Origin: an uncultured Collinsella sp.
Lineage (GTDB): Bacteria; Actinomycetota; Coriobacteriia; Coriobacteriales; Coriobacteriaceae
Assembly (NCBI GenBank): GCA_900555515.1
Contig: USLO01000045.1
Coordinates: 1 to 11,536, forward strand
Direction of reading: 5' to 3'
Length of the DNA stretch: 11,536 nucleotides
Below are positions 1 to 6,619 of this stretch, piece by piece (the first letter of the stretch is position 1; the number at the start of each line of letters is the position of its first letter). The notes below the pieces were generated by a model, which was not told where the DNA came from, made no database searches, and saw only the letters and a list, made by a program, of their open reading frames with translations. Both the position numbers and the translations under genes were made by a program.

Positions 1-545
1 TGCTTAAACAGGCGCTGCGCCGGCTTCTTTTCGTGACCGAATCGTCCACCTGCGATAAAGTCCGCCGAAGCCTGCAGCTTGCAACCCAGGTCGACCAGAC
101 GTTCAGCCACGCTCACATCCTTTTGAATCGCACGATAGCGCTCGGGATGAGCGATGATCACCTGGTAGCCACGGCACTGCAAATCGTAAATCGTGTTCTC
201 GTACTCTCTAAACGCATACGCATCGGCATGCGTCGAAAGTTCGAGCAGAAACTCGTTGGTCCCATCGAAATGCAAGTGCTCCGCGGCATCGATACCAAGC
301 TCAACGAGCTTTCGATGGTTGACCTCGAAGCCCATCTGGAGCGGAAAACCGTCAGCGTTATCACGCAGCAGCTCAAAGGCATCCCACATCTTGTCGTAAT
401 CAAAATAGGGATCACGGCAGTGAGGAGTGCAAACGATTCTGGTTACACCGGCCCGCTTGGCAGCCTCGAGCATCGCCAAGCTCTCATCGAGATCGGCGGC
501 GCCGTCGTCTACACCCGGCAAGATATGGCAATGAATGTCACGCAT
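1..545 (-). CDS. cpsB: CpsB/CapC-type PHP-family tyrosine-protein phosphatase (3' end cut off by window edge)
   Basis: Manganese-dependent protein-tyrosine phosphatase of the PHP fold, expected to dephosphorylate the CpsD autokinase encoded just upstream and so tune capsule chain length and export. The 181 visible residues begin MRDIHCHILPGVDDGA, the hallmark metal-binding N-terminus (H5, H7, D13/D14). Further likely metal ligands are H42 (CTPHC), E74 (GFEVN), H106 (STHA) and H133 (AHPERY). Family members are about 240-260 residues, so roughly 60-80 C-terminal residues lie left of the window. The ATG at 543-545 has AAGG seven bases upstream. It starts 17 bases after the cpsD stop, so the two are translated from one message. 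Family assignment is secure from the motifs; the substrate is inferred from context. Confidence 0.93.
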   Translation of the reverse strand, partial: MRDIHCHILPGVDDGAADLDESLAMLEAAKRAGVTRIVCTPHCRDPYFDYDKMWDAFELLRDNADGFPLQMGFEVNHRKLVELGIDAAEHLHFDGTNEFLLELSTHADAYAFREYENTIYDLQCRGYQVIIAHPERYRAIQKDVSVAERLVDLGCKLQASADFIAGGRFGHEKKPAQRLFK

Positions 546-562
546 AGGTCAGCCTTAATCAA

Positions 563-1300
563 CTAAACGTTTGCTCGGTTGGTGAAGATGCCCTTTTTGG
601 AAGTCCCCTGATCGTCGGAGCCCTTCTTAACCTTCTTACCGTCCTTGGTGTAGTAGGAGTAGTAGTACTCGCTGGTCTCGGTCTCGCAGTAGTTCATAAC
701 GGTACCGATGAGCTTGACCTTCTCGGACTTCTTAAGCTGACCGATGGCGTTGAGCGCCTCCTCGCGCTTGGTGAAGTCCTCGCGCACCACGAACAGCGTG
801 CCGTCGGTCAGGCTGGCAATCTCGGCAGCATCGATGAAGGTGCCGACCGGGGGAGCGTCGAAGATGACGTACTGGAACTTAGCAGACAGTGCCTTTACCA
901 GCTTGGCAAAGCGGTGAGAGACGATGATGTCGGCAGGATTGGGAATATGCGGCTCGGCATCGAGGAAGTAGAAGTTCTTCTGACCCGTCTCGACAATTGC
1001 CTGGTCAATGGAGATCTGCTCGGAAAGAACCGCATAGAGTCCGCCGCGCGAACGAACGCCGAGCATATCGGAAAGGGACCTGCGGCGCATATCGGCCTCA
1101 ACCAGGAGCACGGACTTGCCACTCGTGGCAATTGCCTGAGCAAGGTTAATGGAAACCGTAGACTTGCCCTCGTTGGGAATCGAGGAGGTAACGGTGATGG
1201 TGCGAATGGGGTCGTCCACGCTCGCAAAGCGGATGTTGGCCAGAAGGGTCTTGGCGGCATTCTGTACAACGAGCTTATCGGTGTTCTTTGCCTTAGCCAT
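563..1300 (-). CDS. cpsD: CpsD/CapB-family bacterial tyrosine kinase (BY-kinase)
   Basis: Cytoplasmic autophosphorylating tyrosine kinase of polysaccharide export, 245 aa, the usual size of stand-alone CpsD/CapB proteins. Visible motifs: Walker A around residues 39-48 (SSIPNEGKST), Walker A' at 64-71 (LLVEADMR) and Walker B at 144-151 (YVIFDAPP). A C-terminal tyrosine cluster (Y222, Y223, Y224, Y226, Y227) is followed by a Lys-rich tail. That cluster is the autophosphorylation site in this family. The kinase needs the cytoplasmic tail of the CpsC adaptor for activation, and cpsC lies 2 bases upstream. The start ATG (1298-1300) has AAAGGTGG nine bases upstream, inside the end of cpsC, which suggests translational coupling. 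CpsB downstream is the cognate phosphatase. A MinD/ParA-type ATPase is ruled out by the tyrosine cluster and context. Confidence 0.95.
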   Translation of the reverse strand: MAKAKNTDKLVVQNAAKTLLANIRFASVDDPIRTITVTSSIPNEGKSTVSINLAQAIATSGKSVLLVEADMRRRSLSDMLGVRSRGGLYAVLSEQISIDQAIVETGQKNFYFLDAEPHIPNPADIIVSHRFAKLVKALSAKFQYVIFDAPPVGTFIDAAEIASLTDGTLFVVREDFTKREEALNAIGQLKKSEKVKLIGTVMNYCETETSEYYYSYYTKDGKKVKKGSDDQGTSKKGIFTNRANV

Positions 1301-1302
1301 GC

Positions 1303-1959
1303 CTATTTACCACCTTTCATAGCCGGAATTCGGCCAACAACGGGAATGCCCAGGAGCTCTTCTGCCTCTTCGGCACCGCGGATGCGGGTGTTGAGCATGT
1401 CTGCCAAAACGACATAGGCAACTGCGATAAAGATGCCCGCGAGGAACGCGACAGCAACGTACAGCATACGCTTGGGGCCGCTGGGGGCTTCGGGGGTCTT
1501 AGCCTCGTCGATAACGTTGATGCTCTGGGCAGCGCCGACGTTCTGAGCGACCGTACTCACCGAGCTAGCTATGGCCTTTGCGACCTTAGCCGTCTCCTTG
1601 GCATCGGTGCCGGTAACCGAAAGCGTAATGACACGCGTGGTGGTCTCGGAGGAAACAGACACCTTGTAGTCATCCAGATCGGTGAGGCCCAGTTCATTGG
1701 CTGCGCCGCTCTTAACGCTATCGCTATCCAGCAGCGTGGCGATATCGTTGGAAAGCATCTGACTCGCCGAGAGATCGTTGTAGCTCATCTGACCGCTATC
1801 GTCGGTCTTGGCGAGAATGTACATGCTCGTCGTCGCGGTATAGGTGTTGTCCATCGCAACGAAGGACACGATGCCCATGGCGATCGCGCAGACCACCGGA
1901 AGGGTGATGACCAGCTGAAGGTGCTTCTTCAGCAGCTGGAACAGTTCGAGAAGGGTCAT
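1303..1959 (-). CDS. cpsC: Wzz/CpsC-family polysaccharide co-polymerase, BY-kinase membrane adaptor
   Basis: Inner-membrane protein of 218 aa that controls polysaccharide chain length and activates the CpsD kinase. It has two membrane helices, about residues 15-35 and 165-187, flanking an external domain of about 130 residues. The segment before the second helix carries the proline motif typical of Wzz proteins (PEAPSGPKR, 156-164). The short cytoplasmic tail (residues 188-218, including IPVVGRIP) resembles the kinase-activating tail of CapA/CpsC of Gram-positive bacteria. In those species adaptor and kinase are separate proteins, as here, rather than fused as in Wzc. The ATG at 1957-1959 has AAAGG about nine bases upstream. 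This is the first gene of the cpsCDB unit; a 195-base gap separates it from the phoR gene upstream. Confidence 0.92.
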   Translation of the reverse strand: MTLLELFQLLKKHLQLVITLPVVCAIAMGIVSFVAMDNTYTATTSMYILAKTDDSGQMSYNDLSASQMLSNDIATLLDSDSVKSGAANELGLTDLDDYKVSVSSETTTRVITLSVTGTDAKETAKVAKAIASSVSTVAQNVGAAQSINVIDEAKTPEAPSGPKRMLYVAVAFLAGIFIAVAYVVLADMLNTRIRGAEEAEELLGIPVVGRIPAMKGGK

Positions 1960-2037
1960 GCAGCTTGCCTTTCATTTCCCCAGTTCGGATTGACAAAACT
2001 GTCCGTATGTTATCGCATCTTTTTACCGAGACCAAAC

Positions 2038-2068
2038 TCTATACATAAGAAACAGGCTCTCCTGTAAA
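2038..2068 (-). promoter_or_regulatory. Candidate promoter of the cpsCDB operon
   Basis: In the gap upstream of cpsC, reading the minus strand, TTTACA (2063-2068, 5 of 6 matches to TTGACA) precedes two overlapping -10-like hexamers. These are TGTATA at 2040-2045 (17-base spacer, poor match) and TATAGA at 2038-2043 (19-base spacer, 4 of 6). The -35 overlaps a small inverted repeat, ACAGG-CTCT-CCTGT (2052-2065). A second possible pair, TTGGTC/TAACAT, lies nearer the gene. The gene must have a promoter in this gap because a hairpin precedes it, but the exact site is uncertain. Confidence 0.35.
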
Positions 2069-2100
2069 AATGTCGGAAGCAATCGTAAAATTGCACAACA

Positions 2101-2129
2101 ACGCCGCACCCGAAAGTCAAATGCGGCGT
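2101..2129 (-). terminator. Hairpin downstream of phoR, probable transcription terminator
   Basis: A perfect 8-bp stem, ACGCCGCA/TGCGGCGT (2101-2108 and 2122-2129), surrounds a 13-base loop and lies 25 bases past the phoR stop codon. On the minus strand it is followed by a mixed TGTTGTGCAATTTTA tail rather than a clean T run, so it may be a weak or factor-assisted terminator. It separates the pho unit from the cps operon on the same strand. Confidence 0.55.
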
Positions 2130-2154
2130 CTACATCAATATCTATGTTGTATCG

Positions 2155-3579
2155 CTATGCGAATGGCTCGTCCTGCTGTATGGGAAACGTCACCGTAATG
2201 GTGGTTCCCACGCCCAACTCGCTCGACAGATCGAGCGTGGCGTGATGATACAGGGCCGCATGCTTGACAATGGCAAGCCCCAGACCGGTTCCGCCGCGTG
2301 CCTTGGACCTACTCTTGTCCACGCGATAGAACCGCTCAAATACCTTGCCCTGTTCTTCAGGCGCGATACCGATTCCCGTGTCGGCGACCGCAAGGAACGG
2401 ATGGCCTTCGTCGTTGGTGCCGCACTGCAGCGTAACCGTACCGCCGGGTCGATTGTAGCGGATGGCGTTGCTTGCCAGATTATAGATGAGCTCGTCAATC
2501 AAGCGCGACACGCCCTCGATGACCACAGGCTTGGTCTCATGACTTATCGTCACATTCGCCTGACGGGCGACCTGTTCAAGACGCTGCTCGACCGCGTAGA
2601 TGGCACGCGAGAGCTCAATAGGCTCCGTGGACCCAATGGGCACCGCCTCGCCCTCAGCTGCACGCTCGGCCTCGTCCAAGTTAGACAGCGTAAGGATATC
2701 GTTGACAAGCGCTGCCAAGCGGCCCGCCTCACGATAGATGCGACCGCCAAAGTTGCGCAGGTCGCCCTCGCCCTCGACCATGCCGTTTGCGATGAGCTCG
2801 GCATAGCCCGAAATCGCCGTAAGCGGCGTCTTGAGCTCATGGGTGATATTCGCCGTGAACTCGCGGCGCATACGGTCGTTGTCCGCTAGCACCGCCATTT
2901 GGCGCTTGAGTTCCTGGCGCTGCGACTCGATACGCTCAAGCATGGGGACCATCTCGGCATAGGCGTGCTCATAGCTACGGCGTGGGTGGTCCAAATCCAC
3001 CTCTTGCAACGGCGCGATGATGGCACGGGACTCGCGGCGCGCCATAAAAAACGAGAGTACCGCACCCGCTGCTGCGATAAGCAGCATCGGCGCCACCATC
3101 GACAGCAAAATCGCCGCAACGCCAGGCTGGGCCTGCGCCAAGCGGACAACCTGGCCGTTATCAAGGGCGACGGCGCGATACAGCATAATCTCGTCGAGCG
3201 TAGAGCTTGCGCGCTCCGCGGAACCCAAACCACTCTCAAAGGCCTCGATGACCTCGGGGCGATCGCCATGGTTGGGCAGTGTGGAAGGCGACGCCTCGTT
3301 GTCGTAGGCAACCGATCCATCCTTGTTAATCAGCGTGATGCGCAAGTCCTCGCGATCGAGACTACGCAAGAACGGGATGGGCTCCTGCTGTTCGTCGAGA
3401 GCGGCAGCAATGAGCTCGGTTTCCTGCGCCAGATTGGCACTCGTGGCATCCGCCAAGGTGTTTTGCACAAAGAACGCACCCAGCACCGTAAACGCCACGA
3501 TAACCGCCATGGCGCAGACAAAGATCGTCACAAAAACGCGGTGCGACAGCGTATGTTTTCCCTGGGGGGCGAAGACCAC
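2155..3579 (-). CDS. phoR: PhoR-type phosphate-response sensor histidine kinase
   Basis: Membrane histidine kinase of 474 aa, expected to phosphorylate the response regulator encoded directly upstream. A membrane helix at about 14-38 and another at about 154-179 enclose an external domain of about 115 residues (39-153). No clear HAMP domain follows; instead there is a charged, probably coiled segment (about 195-238). The dimerisation/phosphoacceptor domain contains FTANITHELKTPL with H247. The ATPase domain shows the N box (NLASNAIRYN, 367-376), the G1 box (DTGIGI, 400-405) and the G2 box (GGTGLGLAI, 429-437). The start is GTG (3577-3579), preceded six bases upstream by a perfect GGAGGAG that overlaps the end of phoB. 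The stop-to-start gap is 3 bases, so translation is coupled. Assignment to phosphate sensing rests on PhoR-like architecture plus linkage to pstB. Confidence 0.9.
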   Translation of the reverse strand: MVFAPQGKHTLSHRVFVTIFVCAMAVIVAFTVLGAFFVQNTLADATSANLAQETELIAAALDEQQEPIPFLRSLDREDLRITLINKDGSVAYDNEASPSTLPNHGDRPEVIEAFESGLGSAERASSTLDEIMLYRAVALDNGQVVRLAQAQPGVAAILLSMVAPMLLIAAAGAVLSFFMARRESRAIIAPLQEVDLDHPRRSYEHAYAEMVPMLERIESQRQELKRQMAVLADNDRMRREFTANITHELKTPLTAISGYAELIANGMVEGEGDLRNFGGRIYREAGRLAALVNDILTLSNLDEAERAAEGEAVPIGSTEPIELSRAIYAVEQRLEQVARQANVTISHETKPVVIEGVSRLIDELIYNLASNAIRYNRPGGTVTLQCGTNDEGHPFLAVADTGIGIAPEEQGKVFERFYRVDKSRSKARGGTGLGLAIVKHAALYHHATLDLSSELGVGTTITVTFPIQQDEPFA

Positions 3580-3582
3580 GGG

Positions 3583-4311
3583 TTACTCCTCCGATGCGGT
3601 GGCCGCGGTGTCGTCGCCTTTGGCACCATCGCCGGCAGAAGGCTCGGCCAAGCGGTAGCCCACGCCGCGCACGGTCTCGATGGCGCTGGCATGCTCGCCC
3701 AGTTTTTGGCGAAGCGTCTGCACGTGCACGTCAACGGTGCGCGAACCGCCGTCGAAGTCCCAGCCCCACACGCTCTGCAGCAACGACTCGCGGGTAAAAA
3801 CCACGCCGGGCTTGCGCATGAGGTACTCGAGCAGGTCGAACTCGCGCAGGGTGAGCTTAAGCGGCTCGCCGGCAACGGTCACCTCGCGATGGCTGGGCGA
3901 GAGCACGATGTCGCCCACGCTGAGCACATCGCTCGCCTGCTTGACCATGCCGCCGCGACGCAGCAGTGCGCGGCAGCGGCTCGCAAGCTCCATGAGCGAA
4001 AACGGCTTAGTCAGGTAATCGTCGGCACCGCCATCGAGCGCCATCACCTTGTCGAGCTCGGTATCCTTGGCGGTAAGCATCATGATGGGCACCGTCGCCG
4101 TCAGGCGATCGGCACGCAGTCGACGCATAATCGCCAAGCCATCGGTATCGGGCAGCATGATGTCGAGCAGGACGGCATCGGGTACCCGTCGCGCCACGGC
4201 AGCCTTAAACTCACCGTCGCACGAAAAGCCTTCGGCCTCAATCCCCTGCTTGCGCAGCGCATAGACCGTCAAATCCCTGATGTTGTCATCGTCCTCGACG
4301 TAATAGATCAT
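3583..4311 (-). CDS. phoB: PhoB/PhoP-type OmpR-family response regulator
   Basis: DNA-binding response regulator, 242 aa from the chosen start. Receiver domain, residues 1-115: acidic pocket EDDD (6-9), phosphoacceptor D50 (LLDIMLPDTDG), T80 and K102 (TKPF). A winged-helix DNA-binding domain spans about 128-223, including LTLREFDLLEYL and the terminal VRGVGYRL. A 19-residue acidic, low-complexity tail follows. I chose ATG 4309-4311 because AAAGGGG lies six bases upstream and the protein then begins MIYYVEDDDN directly at the receiver fold. An in-frame ATG at 4333-4335 would add 8 residues but has no properly spaced ribosome binding site. It sits between pstB (64 bases upstream) and phoR (3 bases downstream), which fits the Pho regulon activator. 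It could equally be called phoP, as in Bacillus and many actinobacteria. Confidence 0.9.
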   Translation of the reverse strand: MIYYVEDDDNIRDLTVYALRKQGIEAEGFSCDGEFKAAVARRVPDAVLLDIMLPDTDGLAIMRRLRADRLTATVPIMMLTAKDTELDKVMALDGGADDYLTKPFSLMELASRCRALLRRGGMVKQASDVLSVGDIVLSPSHREVTVAGEPLKLTLREFDLLEYLMRKPGVVFTRESLLQSVWGWDFDGGSRTVDVHVQTLRQKLGEHASAIETVRGVGYRLAEPSAGDGAKGDDTAATASEE

Positions 4312-4317
4312 GTTGAA

Positions 4318-4324
4318 CCCCTTT
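4318..4324 (-). promoter_or_regulatory. Ribosome binding site that fixes the phoB start
   Basis: AAAGGGG on the minus strand, six bases before the ATG at 4311. It lies inside the longer alternative reading frame that begins at 4335, and therefore favours the shorter protein. Confidence 0.7.
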
Positions 4325-4351
4325 GCGGCCGGCATGACCGCATCTTAACCC

Positions 4352-4365
4352 TAAAGGTACCTTTA
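4352..4365. repeat. Perfect 14-bp palindrome between pstB and phoB
   Basis: TAAAGGTACCTTTA is its own reverse complement. It lies ten bases past the pstB stop codon and about 40 bases before the phoB start. With no loop bases it is better suited to binding a dimeric protein than to forming an RNA hairpin, but no function can be read from the sequence. Confidence 0.6.
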
Positions 4366-4375
4366 CTAGATGGTA

Positions 4376-5251
4376 TCAGCCAAAACGCCCCGTCAAATAA
4401 TCCGCCGTGCGCGGATCGGTCGGATTCTTGAAGAGTTGCGCGGTGGGCGCGTGCTCCACCAGCTCACCCAGCAAAAAGAATGCGACCGAATCGGAGATAC
4501 GCGCCGCCTGCTGCATATTGTGCGTAACGACCACGAGCGTGCAGGTCTCTTTGAGCTCACAGGCCAGCTGCTCCACCACCAGCGTCGACACAGGGTCGAG
4601 TGCCGAGGTCGGCTCGTCCATCAGCAGAATGTCGGGCTGCACGGCCAGCGCGCGGGCGATGCACAGACGCTGCTGCTGGCCGCCCGAAAGACCCAGACCC
4701 GACTCTTTGAGCTTGTCCTTGGCCTCGTCCCACAGGGCGGCGCGTCGCAGGGAGTCTTCGACCAGCTCGTCGAGCACGACGCGATCGCGCACTCCCATTC
4801 CGCGAGGACCGTAGGCGACGTTGTCGTAGATGCTCATGGGAAACGGGTTGGGGCGCTGGAACACCATGCCCACGCGCTGGCGCAAACGGCAGATGTCGTA
4901 ATCGCCCAGGATATCTTGACCATCGAGCGCAATCTTGCCCTCGATACGGCAATCCTTGATGCCGTCGTTCATGCGGTTAAAGCAGCGCAGCAACGTGGAC
5001 TTTCCGCAGCCCGAAGGCCCGATAAATGAGGTGATCTGCTTGTCGCGGATCTTGATATTCACGTCCTTGAGCGCATGATGGTCGCCATAGAACAGGTCGA
5101 GGCCCTCGACGTCGATGCGCGTCGGCGAGGCGGCAAGATCCTCTGCCGTGGGGCGAGTCGCATCCCCAACCTCGCGCTCGTGCGCGGCCTCGGCCTGCGC
5201 TTCCATGAGTTCTTCAAGCTCCGTGGGCTCCACAGCCGCAGCAGCCGTCAT
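4376..5251 (-). CDS. pstB: Phosphate ABC transporter ATP-binding protein PstB
   Basis: Cytoplasmic ATPase that powers high-affinity phosphate uptake by the PstSCA complex. In most bacteria it also takes part in Pho signalling. From the chosen start it is 291 aa. Motifs: Walker A GPSGCGKST (78-86), the Q-loop region FQRPNPFPMSIYDN (131-144) that marks PstB, the signature LSGGQQQR (188-195), Walker B ILLMDEPT (208-215) and the switch histidine in VVTHN (H244). Usual PstB length is about 250; the excess is an Ala/Glu-rich N-terminal extension of about 44 residues. ATG 5249-5251 is chosen because GGAGGT lies seven bases upstream; a GTG at 5264-5266 would overlap that site. No pstS, pstC, pstA or phoU adjoins it. 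It appears to be first in a pstB-phoB-phoR unit with its own promoter. Confidence 0.95.
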   Translation of the reverse strand: MTAAAAVEPTELEELMEAQAEAAHEREVGDATRPTAEDLAASPTRIDVEGLDLFYGDHHALKDVNIKIRDKQITSFIGPSGCGKSTLLRCFNRMNDGIKDCRIEGKIALDGQDILGDYDICRLRQRVGMVFQRPNPFPMSIYDNVAYGPRGMGVRDRVVLDELVEDSLRRAALWDEAKDKLKESGLGLSGGQQQRLCIARALAVQPDILLMDEPTSALDPVSTLVVEQLACELKETCTLVVVTHNMQQAARISDSVAFFLLGELVEHAPTAQLFKNPTDPRTADYLTGRFG

Positions 5252-5258
5252 ACCGCAT

Positions 5259-5264
5259 ACCTCC
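5259..5264 (-). promoter_or_regulatory. Ribosome binding site that fixes the pstB start
   Basis: GGAGGT on the minus strand, seven bases before the ATG at 5251. The alternative GTG start at 5266 overlaps this element and has no site of its own, so the shorter protein is preferred. Confidence 0.75.
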
Positions 5265-5266
5265 AC

Positions 5267-5293
5267 ATCGATATCAATTCAGCAGTATCGATA
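5267..5293. repeat. Two TATCGAT-type repeats 20 bp apart upstream of pstB
   Basis: ATCGATA occurs at 5267-5273 and again at 5287-5293, exactly 20 bases apart, or about two helical turns. The second copy extends to the palindrome TATCGATA (5286-5293). The pair lies in the 5' untranslated region just before the pstB ribosome binding site. Same-face spacing is what a dimeric regulator would need, but the repeats do not match a Pho box I can name. Confidence 0.4.
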
Positions 5294-5306
5294 GTAGAAA
5301 TCGCGG

Positions 5307-5333
5307 CTCATATGCACGTGAGCGCATTGTCAA
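5307..5333 (-). promoter_or_regulatory. Candidate promoter of pstB-phoB-phoR
   Basis: On the minus strand, a perfect TTGACA (-35, 5328-5333) is followed by TATGAG (-10, 5307-5312, 4 of 6) with a short 15-base spacer. An imperfect palindrome with arms GCTCA and TGAGC (5306-5310 and 5319-5323, 8-base centre) covers the spacer and -10. That is a natural position for a repressor or for activator-assisted opening of a short-spacer promoter. It lies in the 103-base gap between the VanS-like gene and pstB. Confidence 0.5.
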
Positions 5334-5354
5334 GTGTTTGTAAGGGCACGCTGG

Positions 5355-6593
5355 CTATGCGGCGGGCAGCTCGATGGTGAATATCGTGTGTTCGGGCGTC
5401 GATTCACATGCAACGGTACCGCCGTGTGCCGCGATGATCTCCTTGGCAATAGCAAGGCCCAGACCGGCACCACCGCGATTGGTCGCACGCGCCGCATCCA
5501 GGCGATAGAACTTCTCAAAGATCACCTTGAGCTTAGCCGCAGGGATAGGATCGCCCTGATTGATAAAGCGAACGCGCACGCCGCCATCGTCTTGGCGCCC
5601 GGCCTCAATCGTGATAGTCGAGCCCTCATAGCTATAGGCGACGGCGTTTTTCATGATGTTGTTGAACACGCGAGCCATCTTGTCGCCATCCACGAGCACC
5701 GTCAGGTCCTCGTGGATATCAACTTGGGCTTCCTTATGCTGCTCGTTGAGGATGGGATAGAACTCGTCAGCCACCTGAGCCAGCAGCAACCCCAGATCAA
5801 CATAGCCGCGCGTGAGCACGATATCGTGGAAGTCAAAGCGTGTGATATCGAAGAACTCTTCGATGAGTGCATCGAGCCGGTGCGCCTTGTCGAGAGCCAC
5901 GCCCGTAAAGTGCGCACGTTGCTCAACCGGCAGCTCAGGAGCCTCTTGCAGCAGCGAAAGATAGCCCACCACACTGGCAAGCGGGGTGCGTAGGTCATGT
6001 GCCAAGTACGTGACCAGATCGTCCTTGCGATGCGACTCGTCACGCAGAGCTTGCTGCACCTTGCGCTCACGGTCACGCACGCGGTTAAGGGCGCCCTCGA
6101 CCTCCAAGAAGTCGCCGTCAATGTTGTCCCAGGTGTCGGGGTGATCGATCAGGCGATCTTGAATACGAGCGGCCAGCACACAATCGGCATGCTGCTCGCC
6201 CTGTTCGTAGCCCTGGTAGTACAGGGCGCGGCCGCACAAGAACAGCACGCACGCGGCAAGCGCCAGCACAAAGCCAAGCATGTTGAATACAAAGCCGGCA
6301 TCAAACAGCACCGGCCCTTCGATGCCGCCGAGCGCCATGGCGCCAATCGCCAACGTCATGGCCCACGCGGCGCCGCCAATCACCATGCAGCGGCGCACGA
6401 TCTCAAATCGATCGATCAGCAAAAAGCCGACAAGCAGCACCGCCAAGATTCCAGCGATGTTATCGATGCCAATCAGCAGCAGGCTCAGCAAAAAGAGCAG
6501 CACCGTTGCAAGCGCGCGGTTGTCGACGACTGACCTCACGTATTCAAAGAGTCGATCGGGCGCCTCGAACGCTTGCCTATCGTCTTTTGTCAT
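5355..6593 (-). CDS. VanS-like sensor histidine kinase with four predicted membrane helices
   Basis: Histidine kinase of 412 aa, partner of the VanR-like regulator encoded 26 bases upstream. Four hydrophobic segments are visible, at about 27-44, 47-61, 69-90 and 99-122. The loops between them are short, so it has almost no extracellular sensor domain. The phosphoacceptor region KDDLVTYLAHDLRTPLAS (H199) closely resembles VanS of glycopeptide-resistance systems. The ATPase domain has an N box NNIMKNAVAYS (311-321), a divergent G1 box (FINQGDPIP, N in place of the usual first D) and a G2 box GGAGLGLAI (374-382). The start is ATG 6591-6593 with GAGGA seven bases upstream. The open frame extends to 6758 but would overlap the 3' end of the regulator gene. 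The signal it senses is unknown; neighbours suggest the cell wall. Confidence 0.9.
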   Translation of the reverse strand: MTKDDRQAFEAPDRLFEYVRSVVDNRALATVLLFLLSLLLIGIDNIAGILAVLLVGFLLIDRFEIVRRCMVIGGAAWAMTLAIGAMALGGIEGPVLFDAGFVFNMLGFVLALAACVLFLCGRALYYQGYEQGEQHADCVLAARIQDRLIDHPDTWDNIDGDFLEVEGALNRVRDRERKVQQALRDESHRKDDLVTYLAHDLRTPLASVVGYLSLLQEAPELPVEQRAHFTGVALDKAHRLDALIEEFFDITRFDFHDIVLTRGYVDLGLLLAQVADEFYPILNEQHKEAQVDIHEDLTVLVDGDKMARVFNNIMKNAVAYSYEGSTITIEAGRQDDGGVRVRFINQGDPIPAAKLKVIFEKFYRLDAARATNRGGAGLGLAIAKEIIAAHGGTVACESTPEHTIFTIELPAA

Positions 6594-6619
6594 ATCAAGA
6601 TCCTCACAAGCGAAAAGCG

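Noticed and set aside
33..566. Plus-strand open frame of 177 codons
   Set aside because: It is exactly antisense to the cpsB gene, whose PHP motifs (HCH, PHC, AHPERY) are unmistakable on the minus strand.
2899..4431. Plus-strand open frame of 510 codons
   Set aside because: It is antisense to phoR, phoB and the end of pstB, all of which carry clear family motifs. The frame has low-complexity His/Arg/Ala/Gly composition, typical of a shadow frame in GC-rich DNA.
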